DNA of 64,000 bases, from positions 231 to 64,230 of the forward strand of contig NZ_LMNA01000030.1 in NCBI RefSeq assembly GCF_001422445.1. Direction: 5' to 3'. The notes under the pieces were generated by a model. That model worked only from the letters and a program-made list of their open reading frames with translations. It searched no databases and was not told where the DNA came from. Of this stretch, positions 24,397 to 35,063 are shown one piece after another (within the stretch, counting starts at the first letter, position 1; every line of letters starts with the position of its first letter). Made by a program: the position numbers and the translations under genes. Source of the stretch: Pseudorhodoferax sp. Leaf274. Lineage in GTDB: Bacteria; Pseudomonadota; Gammaproteobacteria; Burkholderiales; Burkholderiaceae_C.

Positions 24397-25302
24397 ATGA
24401 TCGATGTGTCCACCCGCGTGCTGCGCGCCATGATCGCGCTGGACGAGCTGCGCCACTTCTCGCTGGCGGCCGAGCGCTGCAACGTCACCCAGTCGGCGCT
24501 GAGCCAGATGGTGGCCAAGCTCGAGCGCGACGTGGACCTGCGCCTGGTCGACCGCGACCGGCGCCGCGTCTCGCTGACGCCCGAGGGCGAGCGCTTCGTC
24601 GCGGTGGCGCGCCGCGTGATGGTCGACCTGGAGGAGATCGACGCCGACCTGCGCCAGCATGTGAGCCTGCACCGCGGCCGGCTGTCGATCAGTGCGCTGC
24701 CCTCGCTGGCGGCGCACTGGCTGCCGCCGCTGCTGGCGCAGTACCGCGCGCGCTTCCCCGAGATCCGCGTGGAGCTGTTCGACACGCCGCCCGAGCGCGC
24801 GCTGGAGCTGGTGCGCCAGCGCCGCGTGGACTTCGCGCTCACCGGCGTGGGCCCCGGCCTGGCCGGGCTGCAGAGCCAGCTGCTGTTCGCCGAGCGCTTC
24901 TACCTGGTCTGCCGGCACGACCACCGGCTGGCCGCGCGCAAGCGCATCGCGCTGGCGCAGCTGGCGGGCTGCGACCTGATCCGGCTGATCCGCACCGGCA
25001 GCATCGCGCAGCACCTGGACCACGCGCTGCGCGCGGTGGCCGTGCGCGACACCGGGCTGGAGGTGGAGCAACTGGCCACGTTGTCGGGCCTGGTCGCCAG
25101 CGGACTGGGCGTGGGCATCGTGCCGCAGGCGGCGGTGGACTACTTCGACGGTGCGCGCGTGGCCATGGTGCCGATCAGCGACGCGCAGCTCACGCGTTCC
25201 ATCTACATGGTCTGGCCCGCGGCCGGCGCTTGGTCGCCGGCGGCCAAGGGCTTCATCGAGCTGATGCAGGCCGGCGTGCCTCCGGCGGCGCGTGCCAAGT
25301 GA
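24397..25302 (+). CDS. LysR family regulator of the tctC pair and CoA-transferase
   Basis: This is a 301-residue LysR-type regulator. The helix-turn-helix lies at residues 18-40 (FSLAAERCNVTQSALSQMV), followed by the ERDVDLRLVDRDRRRVSLTPEGE wing region. The effector domain contains GRLSISALPSLAAHWLPPLL near 93 and GLVASGLGVGIVPQAAV near 230. The ATG at 24397 is followed at once by family homology (IDVSTRVLRAMIALDEL). Identical 13-bp AT-rich sites in opposite orientation lie 29 nt upstream of this gene and 54 nt before the CoA-transferase ATG. One regulator probably controls both flanking units. The effector is unknown. Confidence 0.9.
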   Translation: MIDVSTRVLRAMIALDELRHFSLAAERCNVTQSALSQMVAKLERDVDLRLVDRDRRRVSLTPEGERFVAVARRVMVDLEEIDADLRQHVSLHRGRLSISALPSLAAHWLPPLLAQYRARFPEIRVELFDTPPERALELVRQRRVDFALTGVGPGLAGLQSQLLFAERFYLVCRHDHRLAARKRIALAQLAGCDLIRLIRTGSIAQHLDHALRAVAVRDTGLEVEQLATLSGLVASGLGVGIVPQAAVDYFDGARVAMVPISDAQLTRSIYMVWPAAGAWSPAAKGFIELMQAGVPPAARAK

Positions 25303-25326
25303 TGGGCGTTGCTGATGACAGCCGCA

Positions 25327-25339
25327 GAATAATTAATTT
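25327..25339. promoter_or_regulatory. AT-rich site GAATAATTAATTT, copy 2 (inverted)
   Basis: This is the exact reverse complement of the site at 24356-24368. It lies 25 nt after the LysR stop codon and ends 54 nt upstream of the CoA-transferase ATG, as expected for a promoter-proximal operator. Confidence 0.6.
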
Positions 25340-25393
25340 CCCTTGCGGTGCGGGCCGGCCTAGCATGGCCGCCGACTTCCTGGCTCCGCACGC

Positions 25394-26596
25394 ATGCAAT
25401 CCACCACTTCGCAAACGCCGGCCGGCGCGCTGGACGGCATCCGCGTCCTCGACCTCACGAGCGTGATCATGGGGCCGTACGGCACCCGCATCCTGGCCGA
25501 CATGGGCGCGGACGTGGTCAAGATCGAGCCGCCCGAGGGCGACACCTTCCGCCGCTACGGCCCGAGCCGGCACGCGGGCATGGGCGGCTCGGTGCTGAAC
25601 CTGCACCGCAACAAGCGCAGCGTGGTGCTGGACCTGAAGCAACCCGCCGCGCGCGCCGCGCTCGACCGGTTGCTGGCCGGGGCCGACGTGCTGGTGCACA
25701 ACCTGCGGCCCCAGGTGGCGGCGCGGCTTGGCCTGGACTGGGAGGGTGTGGCCGCGGTCAACCCGCGCATCGTGGTCTGCGCGGCGCGCGGCTTCGGCGA
25801 GGACGGGCCCTACGGCCACAAGCCCGCCTACGACGACCTCATGCAGGCCGGCTCGGGCTTCGCGGCGCTCAACGCGCAGCTGTACGGCACGCCGCGCTAC
25901 GCGCCCACGGCCTGGTGCGACAAGATCGCTGGCCAGGCCATCGCCTACGCGGTGCTGGGTGCGCTGCTGCACCGCGAGCGCGGCGGCAGCGGCCAGCAGG
26001 TGGAGGTGCCGATGTTCGAGACCGCCATCGACTTCATGCTGGTCGAGCACCACGGCCCGGGCGCCTTCGAGCCGCCGCTGGGGCCCATCGGCTTTCCGCG
26101 CCAGCTCTCCCCGCAGCGCAAGCCCTACCGCACGCGCGATGGCTGGGCCTGCATCCTGCCGTACTCCGACCGCAACTGGCAGGACTTCTTCGCCTTCGTC
26201 GGCCAGGCGCAGTGGCTGGAGGACGCGCGCTTCGCCGATGTGGCCCGGCGTGTGGAGCATGTGGACGCGCTCTACGCCATCGTCGAGGCCTGCGCGGCCG
26301 AGCGCAGCACGGCTGAGTGGGTCGCCTTCTGCGACCGCGTGGGCATTCCCTGCATGCCTGTGCTGGGTTTGGAGGAGCTGCAGCACGACGCCCATGTGCA
26401 GGCCGTGGGTCTCATGGGCACGGCCGAGCATCCCACCGAGGGCCGCTACCAGGCGCTGCGTTCGCCGCTGCGCTTCTCGGCCACGCCCTATGCCTTGCAG
26501 CGGCATGCGCCGCGCACCGGCGAGCACACGGCCGAGGTGCTGCGCGAGGCCGGCCTTTCGGCCGACGAAGTGCAGGCCTTGCTCGCCGCGCATTGA
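25394..26596 (+). CDS. class III CoA-transferase (CaiB/BaiF family)
   Basis: This 400-residue family III CoA-transferase moves CoA between carboxylic acids through an aspartyl anhydride. Visible signatures are LDLTSVIMGPYGTRILADMG near residue 18, V-V-K-I-E-P-P-E-G-D near 40, NKRSVVLDLK near 72, and the catalytic-Asp region TAWCDKIAGQAIAY near 172. Length is typical. It lies downstream of the LysR regulator with an inverted copy of the regulator's putative site in front. The likely role is CoA activation of the acid imported by the TctC-linked system (inference). Its stop codon overlaps the -35 element of the thiamine-operon promoter. Confidence 0.9.
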   Translation: MQSTTSQTPAGALDGIRVLDLTSVIMGPYGTRILADMGADVVKIEPPEGDTFRRYGPSRHAGMGGSVLNLHRNKRSVVLDLKQPAARAALDRLLAGADVLVHNLRPQVAARLGLDWEGVAAVNPRIVVCAARGFGEDGPYGHKPAYDDLMQAGSGFAALNAQLYGTPRYAPTAWCDKIAGQAIAYAVLGALLHRERGGSGQQVEVPMFETAIDFMLVEHHGPGAFEPPLGPIGFPRQLSPQRKPYRTRDGWACILPYSDRNWQDFFAFVGQAQWLEDARFADVARRVEHVDALYAIVEACAAERSTAEWVAFCDRVGIPCMPVLGLEELQHDAHVQAVGLMGTAEHPTEGRYQALRSPLRFSATPYALQRHAPRTGEHTAEVLREAGLSADEVQALLAAH

Positions 26597-26622
26597 CACC
26601 GCTTGCGCCACGCCGCTAGACT
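26593..26622 (+). promoter_or_regulatory. sigma-70 type promoter of the thiamine operon
   Basis: A consensus -35 TTGACA (26593-26598) is followed after 18 bp by TAGACT (26617-26622). The predicted start lies just before the TPP aptamer, so the aptamer begins almost at the mRNA 5' end. The -35 hexamer overlaps the stop codon of the CoA-transferase gene. Confidence 0.6.
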
Positions 26623-26629
26623 CGCCCCC

Positions 26630-28665
<2,036 letters not shown>

Positions 28666-28666
<1 letters not shown>

Positions 28667-29769
28667 TGGCCCGCATCGGCATTGCAGGCGCCGGCCTGCT
28701 GGGCCGGCTGCTGGCCTGGCGGCTGGCACGCGCGGGCGCGCAGGTGGCGGTGTTCGACGCCGCGCCCGGGCCGGCGCCGCAGTTCGACGCGCGGGGCCCG
28801 GCCGCGTTCAGCGCGGCCGGCATGCTGTGCCCGCTGGCCGAGCGCGACCATGCGGATGCGCGCGTGGCGGCGTGGGGCTGGCGTTCGATCGCGCTGTGGC
28901 GCGGCATCGTCGCCGAACTGCCCGCGCCGCGGCCGTTCTTCGCGGAACGCGGCAGCTTGCTGGTGGCGCACCGCAGCGACCTGGCCAGCGCGCAGCGCGT
29001 GCTGGCGCGGCTGGCCGACGAGACGCGCGCGGCGCCCGAGCCGCTGGACGCCGCCGCGCTGGCCCGGCTGGAGCCTGCGCTGCCGCCGCCGGCCCATGCC
29101 TGGCTGCTGCCGGGCGAGGCGCAGATCGATCCGCTGGCCACCATGGCAGCCCTGCATGCGTCGGCCGAGGGCGTGGCCTGGCACTGGCAGCGGCCGGTGG
29201 CGCGGGCGCTGCCGGGGCGGCTGCAGTTCGAGGACGGCAGCGGTGCGGCCTTCGACTGCGTGGTCGACGTGCGCGGCCTGGGCGCCCGCCACGGCACGCC
29301 GCTGCGCGGCGAGCAGACGGAGTGCATGCCGCCGCGCGGCGAGCAGACGGAGTGCATGCCGCTGCGCGGCGTGCGGGGCGAGACCGTCTGGCTGCACGCC
29401 CCGGGCCACGGCCTCACGCGGCCCGTGCGCCTGGTGCACCCGCGCCACCGCGTGTACCTGGTGCCGCGCCCGGACGACCTGCTGTTCCTGGGCGCGACCG
29501 AGATCGAGAGCGAAGACCGCTCGCCGGTCTCGCTCAAGAGCGCGGTGGAGCTCATGAGCGCGGCGCACAGCGTGCTGCCCATGCTGGCCGAGGCGCGCAT
29601 CCTGCGGCTGGACCGGCACCTGCGTCCGGCGCTGCCGGACCACCTGCCGCGCACCGCGCACGAAGACGGGCTGCTGCGCATCAACGGCCTGTTCCGCCAT
29701 GGCTGGCTGATGGCGCCCGCGCTGGTCGAGGACGCCCTCGCGCTGCTGGCGCAATGGCAGGCCGCATGA
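28666..29769 (+). CDS. thiO: glycine oxidase/FAD-dependent oxidoreductase of thiamine synthesis
   Basis: This 367-residue FAD-dependent oxidase supplies dehydroglycine for the thiazole moiety. The Rossmann motif GIAGAGLLGRLLAWRLARAG is at residues 5-24. The D-C-V-V-D-V-R-G-L-G-A-R motif lies near 199-210. The substrate/FAD region F-L-G-A-T-E-I-E-S and the C-terminal I-N-G-L-F-R-H-G-W block follow. Residues about 213-232 hold an odd insertion: the decapeptide L-R-G-E-Q-T-E-C-M-P is duplicated by a 30-bp tandem repeat, after which the normal L-R-G-V-R-G-E resumes. The frame is intact. The gene overlaps thiC by one base and thiS by 4 nt. Confidence 0.92.
29301..29370 (+). repeat. 30-bp in-frame tandem repeat inside thiO
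   Basis: Units at 29301-29330 and 29331-29360 differ at one base (GCTG versus GCCG at the start), and the first 10 bases recur at 29361-29370. The array adds 20 residues to ThiO without breaking the frame. The unit contains CGGAGTGCATGC, which also occurs on the minus strand at 45597-45608 between kdsB and adk. Confidence 0.9.
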
Positions 29770-29981
29770 CGGCAGTCACCGTGCAGATCGTGCTGGACGG
29801 TGCGCCGCATGCGCTGCCGGCCAGCACCACGCTGGCCGCGCTGGTGGCCGCGCTGGGCCACCGGCCCGAGGCCGTGGGCACGGCCGTCAACGGCGTCTTC
29901 GTCGCCCGCGGCCACCGCCACGACCACGCATTGCAGGACGGCGATGCCGTCGTGCTGTTCCAACCCATCACCGGAGGATGA
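29766..29981 (+). CDS. thiS: sulfur carrier protein ThiS
   Basis: This 71-residue ubiquitin-like sulfur carrier donates sulfur as a C-terminal thiocarboxylate to the thiazole synthase. It ends in the required Gly-Gly (P-I-T-G-G). The A-L-V-A-A-L-G and G-T-A-V-N-G-V-F-V segments match the beta-grasp core. It overlaps thiO by ATGA and is followed 3 nt later by thiG. The protein is slightly longer at the N-terminus than E. coli ThiS (66 aa). The adenylyltransferase ThiF is not in the window. Confidence 0.95.
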   Translation: MTAVTVQIVLDGAPHALPASTTLAALVAALGHRPEAVGTAVNGVFVARGHRHDHALQDGDAVVLFQPITGG

Positions 29982-29984
29982 GCC

Positions 29985-30809
29985 ATGCATGACGCTGGAC
30001 CACCGAACGACGACAGCTGGCAGGTCGCCGGCACCACGCTTGCCAGCCGCTTCCTGCTCGGCACGGCCGGCTATCCCTCGCCCCAGGTGCTGGGCCTGGC
30101 CATCGAGGCCTCCGGCGCCCAGGTCGTCACCGTGGGCCTGCGGCGCGCACTGGCGGCCGGGGGCGACAACGGCTTCGTCGCCACCGTGCGCGAGGCCGTG
30201 CAGCAGCAGGGCGCGCGCCTGCTGCCCAACACCGCCGGCTGCCGCACGGCGCGCGAGGCCGTGCAGCTGGCGCAGATGGCGCGCGAACTCTACGGCACGC
30301 CCTGGCTCAAGCTCGAGGTGGTGGGCGACGAGCACACGCTGCAGCCCGACCCGTTCGAGTTGCTGCAGGCCGCGCAGCAGCTGGTGCGCGACGGCTTCGT
30401 GGTCTGGCCCTATTGCACCGACGACCTGGTGCTGTGCCGCCGCCTGCTGGACGCGGGCTGCCCGGTGCTGATGCCCTGGGGCGCGCCCATCGGCTCGGGC
30501 CAGGGCCTGTTGAACCCCTTCGCGCTGCGCACGCTGCGCGAGCGGCTGCCCGATGCCACGCTGATCGTCGACGCCGGCATCGGCGCGCCCTCGCACGCGG
30601 CGCAGGCGCTGGAGCTGGGCTTCGACGCGGTGCTGCTCAATTCGGCCGTGGCGCAGGCGCGCGACCCCGTGCGCATGGCCGGTGCGTTCCGCGCGGCCGT
30701 GCAGGCGGGCAGGGCGGCCTGGCAGGCCGGCGTGATGGCGCGCCAGGACTTTGCCGTGCCCAGCACGCAGGTCGGCGGCGCGCCGCTGCTGATCGGGGGC
30801 ATGGCATGA
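29985..30809 (+). CDS. thiG: thiazole synthase
   Basis: This 274-residue TIM-barrel enzyme builds the thiazole phosphate from DXP, dehydroglycine and ThiS thiocarboxylate. Typical motifs are SRFLLGTAGYPS near residue 21, PNTAGCRTAREAV near 81, W-L-K-L-E-V-V-G-D-E near 105 (Schiff-base Lys) and VLMPWGAPIGSGQGLLNP near 161. The usual I-V-D-A-G-I-G-A-P-S-H-A-A segment follows near 195. A GGAGGATGAGCC leader overlapping the thiS stop supplies the ribosome binding site. The final codons overlap the thiDE ATG. Confidence 0.96.
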   Translation: MHDAGPPNDDSWQVAGTTLASRFLLGTAGYPSPQVLGLAIEASGAQVVTVGLRRALAAGGDNGFVATVREAVQQQGARLLPNTAGCRTAREAVQLAQMARELYGTPWLKLEVVGDEHTLQPDPFELLQAAQQLVRDGFVVWPYCTDDLVLCRRLLDAGCPVLMPWGAPIGSGQGLLNPFALRTLRERLPDATLIVDAGIGAPSHAAQALELGFDAVLLNSAVAQARDPVRMAGAFRAAVQAGRAAWQAGVMARQDFAVPSTQVGGAPLLIGGMA

Positions 30810-32389
30810 AGCGCGTCTGGAGCATCGCCGGCACCGACAGCAGCGGCGGCGCGGGCCTCGCGGCCGACCAGCGTGCGCTGGATGCCTGGCCCGGCACGCA
30901 CTACTGCGGCGTGGTGGCCGCGGTGACGGCGCAGAACTCGCAGGCCGTCACGCGGGTCGAGGCGGTCAGCCCGCAGCTGCTGCAAGCCCAGCTGGCCGCG
31001 CTGGAGGCCGACATGCCGCCGGCCGCGCTCAAGACCGGCCTCCTGGCCGACGCCGCGCAGATGCGCAGCGTGGCCGCCTGGACCGACCGCCTGCGCGAGG
31101 CCACGCCCGGCCTGCCGCTGGTGGTCGATCCGGTGCTGGGCGCCAGCAGCGGCGCGAACTTCGCCGACGATGCCGCCGTGGCCGGCTACCGCGCGCACCT
31201 GCTGCCGCGTGCCACGCTGGTCACGCCCAACCGGCGCGAGGCCGCACGCCTTCTGGGTTGGCCCGCGCTGCGCCGCGACGAGGTGCCAGCTGCCGCGCAA
31301 GCGCTGCGTGCGCTGGGCGCGCAATCCGTCTGCATCACGGGCGGCGATCCGGCCGACACACCCGACGACGCCACGGCGGCGGAAGCCGGGCTGGCGCTGG
31401 ACTGGCTGGACAGCCCGCACGCCGGCGGCTGGCTGGCGCTGCCGCGCATCGGAACCGGCAACACCCACGCCACGGGCTGCACCTTCGCCAGCAGCGCGGC
31501 AGCGGCGCTGGCGCATGGTTTCGTCGCGGCCGACGCCGTGGTGCTGGCGAAGATGGCGGCCACGCACGCGTTGCGCCATGGCCATGCGGCGGGGCGCGGC
31601 CCGGGCCAGGTCCTGGCGCGCGCGGGTTTCCATGCCGAACCGGCGTTGCTGCCGCAGATGGGCTGGGACGCCGAGCCGGTGTTCGCCGCCGCACCCGCCG
31701 AGCGCGCGGCGCCGCTGGGCCTGTACGCCATCGTCGACAGCGCGGCGCGCGTGCAGGCCGTGCTGGCGTGCGGCGTGCGCAGCGTGCAGCTGCGCATCAA
31801 GCAGACCGAGGCGGCGACGCCGGCCTGGTGGGATGCACTGCACGCCCAGGTGGCCGAGGCCGCAGCGGCGTGCCGTGCCGCGGGCGCGCGCCTGTTCGTC
31901 AACGACCATTGGCGGCTGGCGGCCCGGCACGGCGCGCACGGCGTGCACCTGGGCCAGGAAGACCTGCTGGCGCTGGGCGCCGCCGAGCGTGCGGCCCTGC
32001 GTGCCAGCGGCCTGGCACTGGGCATCAGCTCGCACAGCCTGTGGGAGCTGGCCCGTGCGCGCAGCCTGTCGCCGGCCTACATCGCCTGCGGCCCGGTGTG
32101 GCCCACGTTGACCAAAGCCATGCCCTGGCGGCCCCAGGGCCTGGACAACCTGGCCTGGTGGTGCGCCATGGCCGGCGCACCCGTGGTGGCCATCGGCGGC
32201 ATCCTGGAACACGCGCAGATCGGCGCGGCCGCCGCGACTGGGGCCGACGGCATCTGCGTCGTGCGCATGCTGGGCGACGACCCGGCGGCCACGGTGCCGG
32301 CCATGCACGCCGCGCTGGCCAGCTATCGGGCCGACGCGGCCCTGGCGGGCGCTGCCATGGCCTGGCCGCACCCCAGCCTTGCGGCTTGA
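30806..32389 (+). CDS. thiDE: bifunctional HMP-P kinase / thiamine-phosphate synthase
   Basis: This is a 527-residue fusion of two consecutive pathway enzymes. Residues 1-275 are ThiD, an HMP-phosphate kinase of ribokinase-like fold, with IAGTDSSGGAGLAADQRA near 7 and the ATP-site block GTGNTHATGCTFASS near 214. A linker covers about 275-300. Residues 300-510 are ThiE, with SVQLRIKQTE near 327, FVNDHWRLAARHGAHGVHLGQ near 362-382, GPVWPTLTKAMPWRPQG near 430 and a V-V-A-I-G-G-I phosphate loop near 459. ThiE joins HMP-PP and thiazole phosphate. It overlaps thiG by ATGA and is the last operon gene; no clear terminator follows. Gene fusions of thiD with thiE are known in other organisms. Confidence 0.94.
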   Translation: MKRVWSIAGTDSSGGAGLAADQRALDAWPGTHYCGVVAAVTAQNSQAVTRVEAVSPQLLQAQLAALEADMPPAALKTGLLADAAQMRSVAAWTDRLREATPGLPLVVDPVLGASSGANFADDAAVAGYRAHLLPRATLVTPNRREAARLLGWPALRRDEVPAAAQALRALGAQSVCITGGDPADTPDDATAAEAGLALDWLDSPHAGGWLALPRIGTGNTHATGCTFASSAAAALAHGFVAADAVVLAKMAATHALRHGHAAGRGPGQVLARAGFHAEPALLPQMGWDAEPVFAAAPAERAAPLGLYAIVDSAARVQAVLACGVRSVQLRIKQTEAATPAWWDALHAQVAEAAAACRAAGARLFVNDHWRLAARHGAHGVHLGQEDLLALGAAERAALRASGLALGISSHSLWELARARSLSPAYIACGPVWPTLTKAMPWRPQGLDNLAWWCAMAGAPVVAIGGILEHAQIGAAAATGADGICVVRMLGDDPAATVPAMHAALASYRADAALAGAAMAWPHPSLAA

Positions 32390-32692
32390 TGGGCGTCAAA
32401 CTGTTTCTCTGAATCAACAAATGGGCGAACTCATTTGATTCATATTTAGTGCACTGTTAGACTTCCCGACAGCAAACGCAATGAGAGTTGCGCACGCAAA
32501 GCCACAGGCCCTCAGCCGGCGCACGCGCGCCGGGTCGGGCAGCTGGGTTGCATCCCACAGGGGTCACCGGGGATCGGGCACCGTGCGCGCGTCTTGCGTT
32601 GCACTGGTCGACCGTCCTCAACCCGCAGGGATTCCCATGCACTTACTTGCCCTTTCTCCCGCCCTGCGCGCCGCGCGCCTGGAGTGCCAACC
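32390..32692. other. 303-bp intergenic region between thiDE and a chemoreceptor gene
   Basis: It is AT-richer at its left end than the surroundings. It holds an imperfect hairpin GAATCAA (32411-32417) / TTGATTC (32435-32441) that could be a weak transcription end or an operator. There is no T-run after the stem. I see no convincing sigma-28 flagellar promoter before the chemoreceptor and no additional gene. Confidence 0.4.
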
Positions 32693-34309
32693 ATGAGCGG
32701 CCTGCGCAATCTGCGCATCGGCGCGCGGCTGGGGCTGGCGTTCGGCGTGATCCTGTTGATCGTGGCGGCCAGCGCGGCCATGGGCGTGTGGCGGCTGGAG
32801 CAGTCCGATACCGCCACCCAGCAGCTGGGCACGGTGGACAAGGAGCGGCAGGAGGTCGCGATCCGCTGGCGCCAGACCATCGACCTGAACTGGGTGCGCA
32901 CCGAGGCGGCGCTGCTGGATTCGGACACCACGCACATCCCGCGCTGGCAGGCCGACATGGACAAGACCTCGCAGGTCACGGCGGCCTCGCGCGAGCGCCT
33001 GCACCAGCTGGTACAGACCGAGACCGGCAAGCGCATGCTGAAGGACATCGACGACCGCCGGGAGGCCTACCGCACGCCGCGGGCGGCGCTGGTCAAGCGC
33101 CGCCAGGCCGGCGAAGATGTCTCGGCCGAGCTGGAGCGCACGCTGCGCCCGCTGGCCGCGGCCTACAGCGACAGCATCCTGACGCTGGAAAAGCGCCAGC
33201 AGGAGCTGTATGCCGAGGCGCTGCGCGACGCCGCGGACGCCGCCGCGCAGGGGCAGACGGTGCTGGTCACCAGCGGCATCGCGGCGGTGCTGCTGGGCGC
33301 GCTGTTCGCCTGGACCATTTCGCGCTCGATCACGCAGCCGCTGGCCCAGGCCGGCGTCGTGGCGCGGCGCATCGCCGACGGCGACCTCACGCAGCCCGTG
33401 CACGTGGAGGGCCGCGACGAGGCCGCCGACCTCGCCACGGCGCTGCGAGACATGCAGCAGCAACTGGCCAGCGTGGTGGCCGGCGTGCGGCGCAATGCCG
33501 ATGGCGTGGCCACGGCCAGCGCGGAGATCGCGCACGGCAACAACGACCTGTCGGCGCGCACGGAGCAGCAGGCCTCGGCGCTGGAGGAGACGGCCGCGTC
33601 GATGGAGCAGCTCAGCTCCACCGTGCGGCAGAACGCCGACAACGCGCGCCAGGCCAAGAGCCTGGCCGAGAACGCATCGAGCGTGGCCGGCCGCGGCGGC
33701 GATGTGGTTGCGCGCGTGGTCGACACCATGAAGGGCATCGACGAGAGCTCGGGCAAGATCGCCAGCATCATCGGCACCATCGATTCCATCGCGTTCCAGA
33801 CCAACATCCTGGCGCTGAACGCGGCCGTCGAGGCGGCGCGCGCGGGAGACCAGGGCCGCGGCTTCGCGGTGGTGGCGAGCGAGGTGCGCAGCCTGGCCGG
33901 CCGTTCGGCCGAGGCGGCGCGCGAGATCAAGGCCCTGATCGGCACCAGCGTGGAGCGCGTGCAGCAGGGCACGGTGCTGGTGGGCGAGGCCGGCAGCACC
34001 ATGCAGGAGGTGGTCCACGCGATCCAGCGCGTGAGCGACCTGGTGGGCGAGATCAGCGCGGCCAGCAGCGAGCAGAGCGCGGGCGTGTCGCAGGTGGGCG
34101 AGGCCGTCACGCAGATGGACCAGGCCACGCAGCAGAACGCGGCGCTGGTGGAGGAATCGGCCGCCGCCGCCGACAGCCTGCGCGGCCAGGCCGAGCAGCT
34201 GGTGCAGGCGATGGCGGTGTTCAAGCTGCGCGCGGGCGGGGCGCACGGCGCCGCAACGGAGCCGAGCCTGGGCTATGGGGGCCAGCCGGCCCTGCTGGGC
34301 GCGGCCTGA
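32693..34309 (+). CDS. methyl-accepting chemotaxis protein
   Basis: This is a 538-residue transmembrane chemoreceptor. Membrane segment 1 lies at about residues 11-31. A four-helix-bundle periplasmic ligand domain (about 32-189) is followed by membrane segment 2 (about 190-210) and a HAMP domain to about 265 (T-Q-P-L, then G-D-L-T-Q-P-V). The signalling domain has Q/E-rich adaptation helices ([19 protein letters not shown]) and the hairpin tip [20 protein letters not shown]. There is no C-terminal CheR-binding pentapeptide. The sensed compound is unknown. It is an orphan receptor, with no che genes nearby. The next gene is convergent. Confidence 0.95.
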   Translation: MSGLRNLRIGARLGLAFGVILLIVAASAAMGVWRLEQSDTATQQLGTVDKERQEVAIRWRQTIDLNWVRTEAALLDSDTTHIPRWQADMDKTSQVTAASRERLHQLVQTETGKRMLKDIDDRREAYRTPRAALVKRRQAGEDVSAELERTLRPLAAAYSDSILTLEKRQQELYAEALRDAADAAAQGQTVLVTSGIAAVLLGALFAWTISRSITQPLAQAGVVARRIADGDLTQPVHVEGRDEAADLATALRDMQQQLASVVAGVRRNADGVATASAEIAHGNNDLSARTEQQASALEETAASMEQLSSTVRQNADNARQAKSLAENASSVAGRGGDVVARVVDTMKGIDESSGKIASIIGTIDSIAFQTNILALNAAVEAARAGDQGRGFAVVASEVRSLAGRSAEAAREIKALIGTSVERVQQGTVLVGEAGSTMQEVVHAIQRVSDLVGEISAASSEQSAGVSQVGEAVTQMDQATQQNAALVEESAAAADSLRGQAEQLVQAMAVFKLRAGGAHGAATEPSLGYGGQPALLGAA

Positions 34310-34360
34310 CGGGGCCACGCACCGGCTGAGCGCTTCGAGGATTCAGCGCGGCCGGCGGCT

Positions 34361-35053
34361 TCAGCGCCGCTGGTACTGCGTGGCGCCGAACAGGTTCTCG
34401 CGCGCCTTGCCGTCGGTGATGGGCTTGCGCAGGTCGGCCAGCACGGCCATGCCGCGCTGCACGGCTGGGCGCCCCGCGATGCGGTCGAACCAGGCCTTCA
34501 GGTGGGGGTAGTCGGCCCAGGCGATGCCCTGGTTCTGCCAGTTGCGCAGCCAGGGAAAGACGGCGATGTCGGCAATGCTGTAGTCGGGCCCGGCGATGTG
34601 CGCGCTCTCGGCCAATTGCCGGTCCATCACGCCGTACAGGCGCCGCGCCTCGTCGGTGTAGCGCTGGACCGCGTAGCCGATCTTCTCGGGCGCGTACTGC
34701 CGGAAGTGGTGGTTCTGGCCCAGCATGGGGCCGACGCCGCCCATCTGGAACATTAGCCACTGCAGCACCGCATAGCGGGCACGGTCGCCCTCGGGCAGCA
34801 GCTGGCCGGTCTTGCCGGCCAGGTACAGCAGGATGGCGCCCGATTCGAACAGCGTGACGGGCTGGCCGTCCGGCCCGTCGGTATCGACGATGGCCGGGAT
34901 CTTGTTGTTGGGACTGATGCGCAGGAAGTCGGGCTGGAACTGCGCGCCCGCCCCGATGTCGACCGGCACCACCGCGTAGGGCAGGCCGCACTCCTCCAGC
35001 ATGATGTGGACCTTGTGGCCGTTCGGCGTGGCCCAGCTGTAGAGCGTGATCAT
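34361..35053 (-). CDS. glutathione S-transferase family protein (YghU/YfcG-like)
   Basis: This is a 230-residue cytosolic GST-fold protein. The N-terminal thioredoxin-like domain reads MITLYSWATPNGHKVHIML, with Asn and Thr in the position used by the YfcG/YghU disulfide-reductase group. The cis-Pro and glutathione-binding region I-S-P-N-N-K-I-P-A-I-V-D follows near 50, then D-G-Q-P-V-T-L-F-E-S-G-A-I-L-L-Y. The C-terminal helical domain has GPDYSIADIAVFPWL near 155. The ATG at 35053 replaces a longer GTG-started frame with a non-homologous Pro-rich tail. It lies 10 nt after the stop of the APH-like gene and may be co-transcribed. Confidence 0.88.
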   Translation of the reverse strand: MITLYSWATPNGHKVHIMLEECGLPYAVVPVDIGAGAQFQPDFLRISPNNKIPAIVDTDGPDGQPVTLFESGAILLYLAGKTGQLLPEGDRARYAVLQWLMFQMGGVGPMLGQNHHFRQYAPEKIGYAVQRYTDEARRLYGVMDRQLAESAHIAGPDYSIADIAVFPWLRNWQNQGIAWADYPHLKAWFDRIAGRPAVQRGMAVLADLRKPITDGKARENLFGATQYQRR

Positions 35054-35063
35054 CCGTAGCGGT

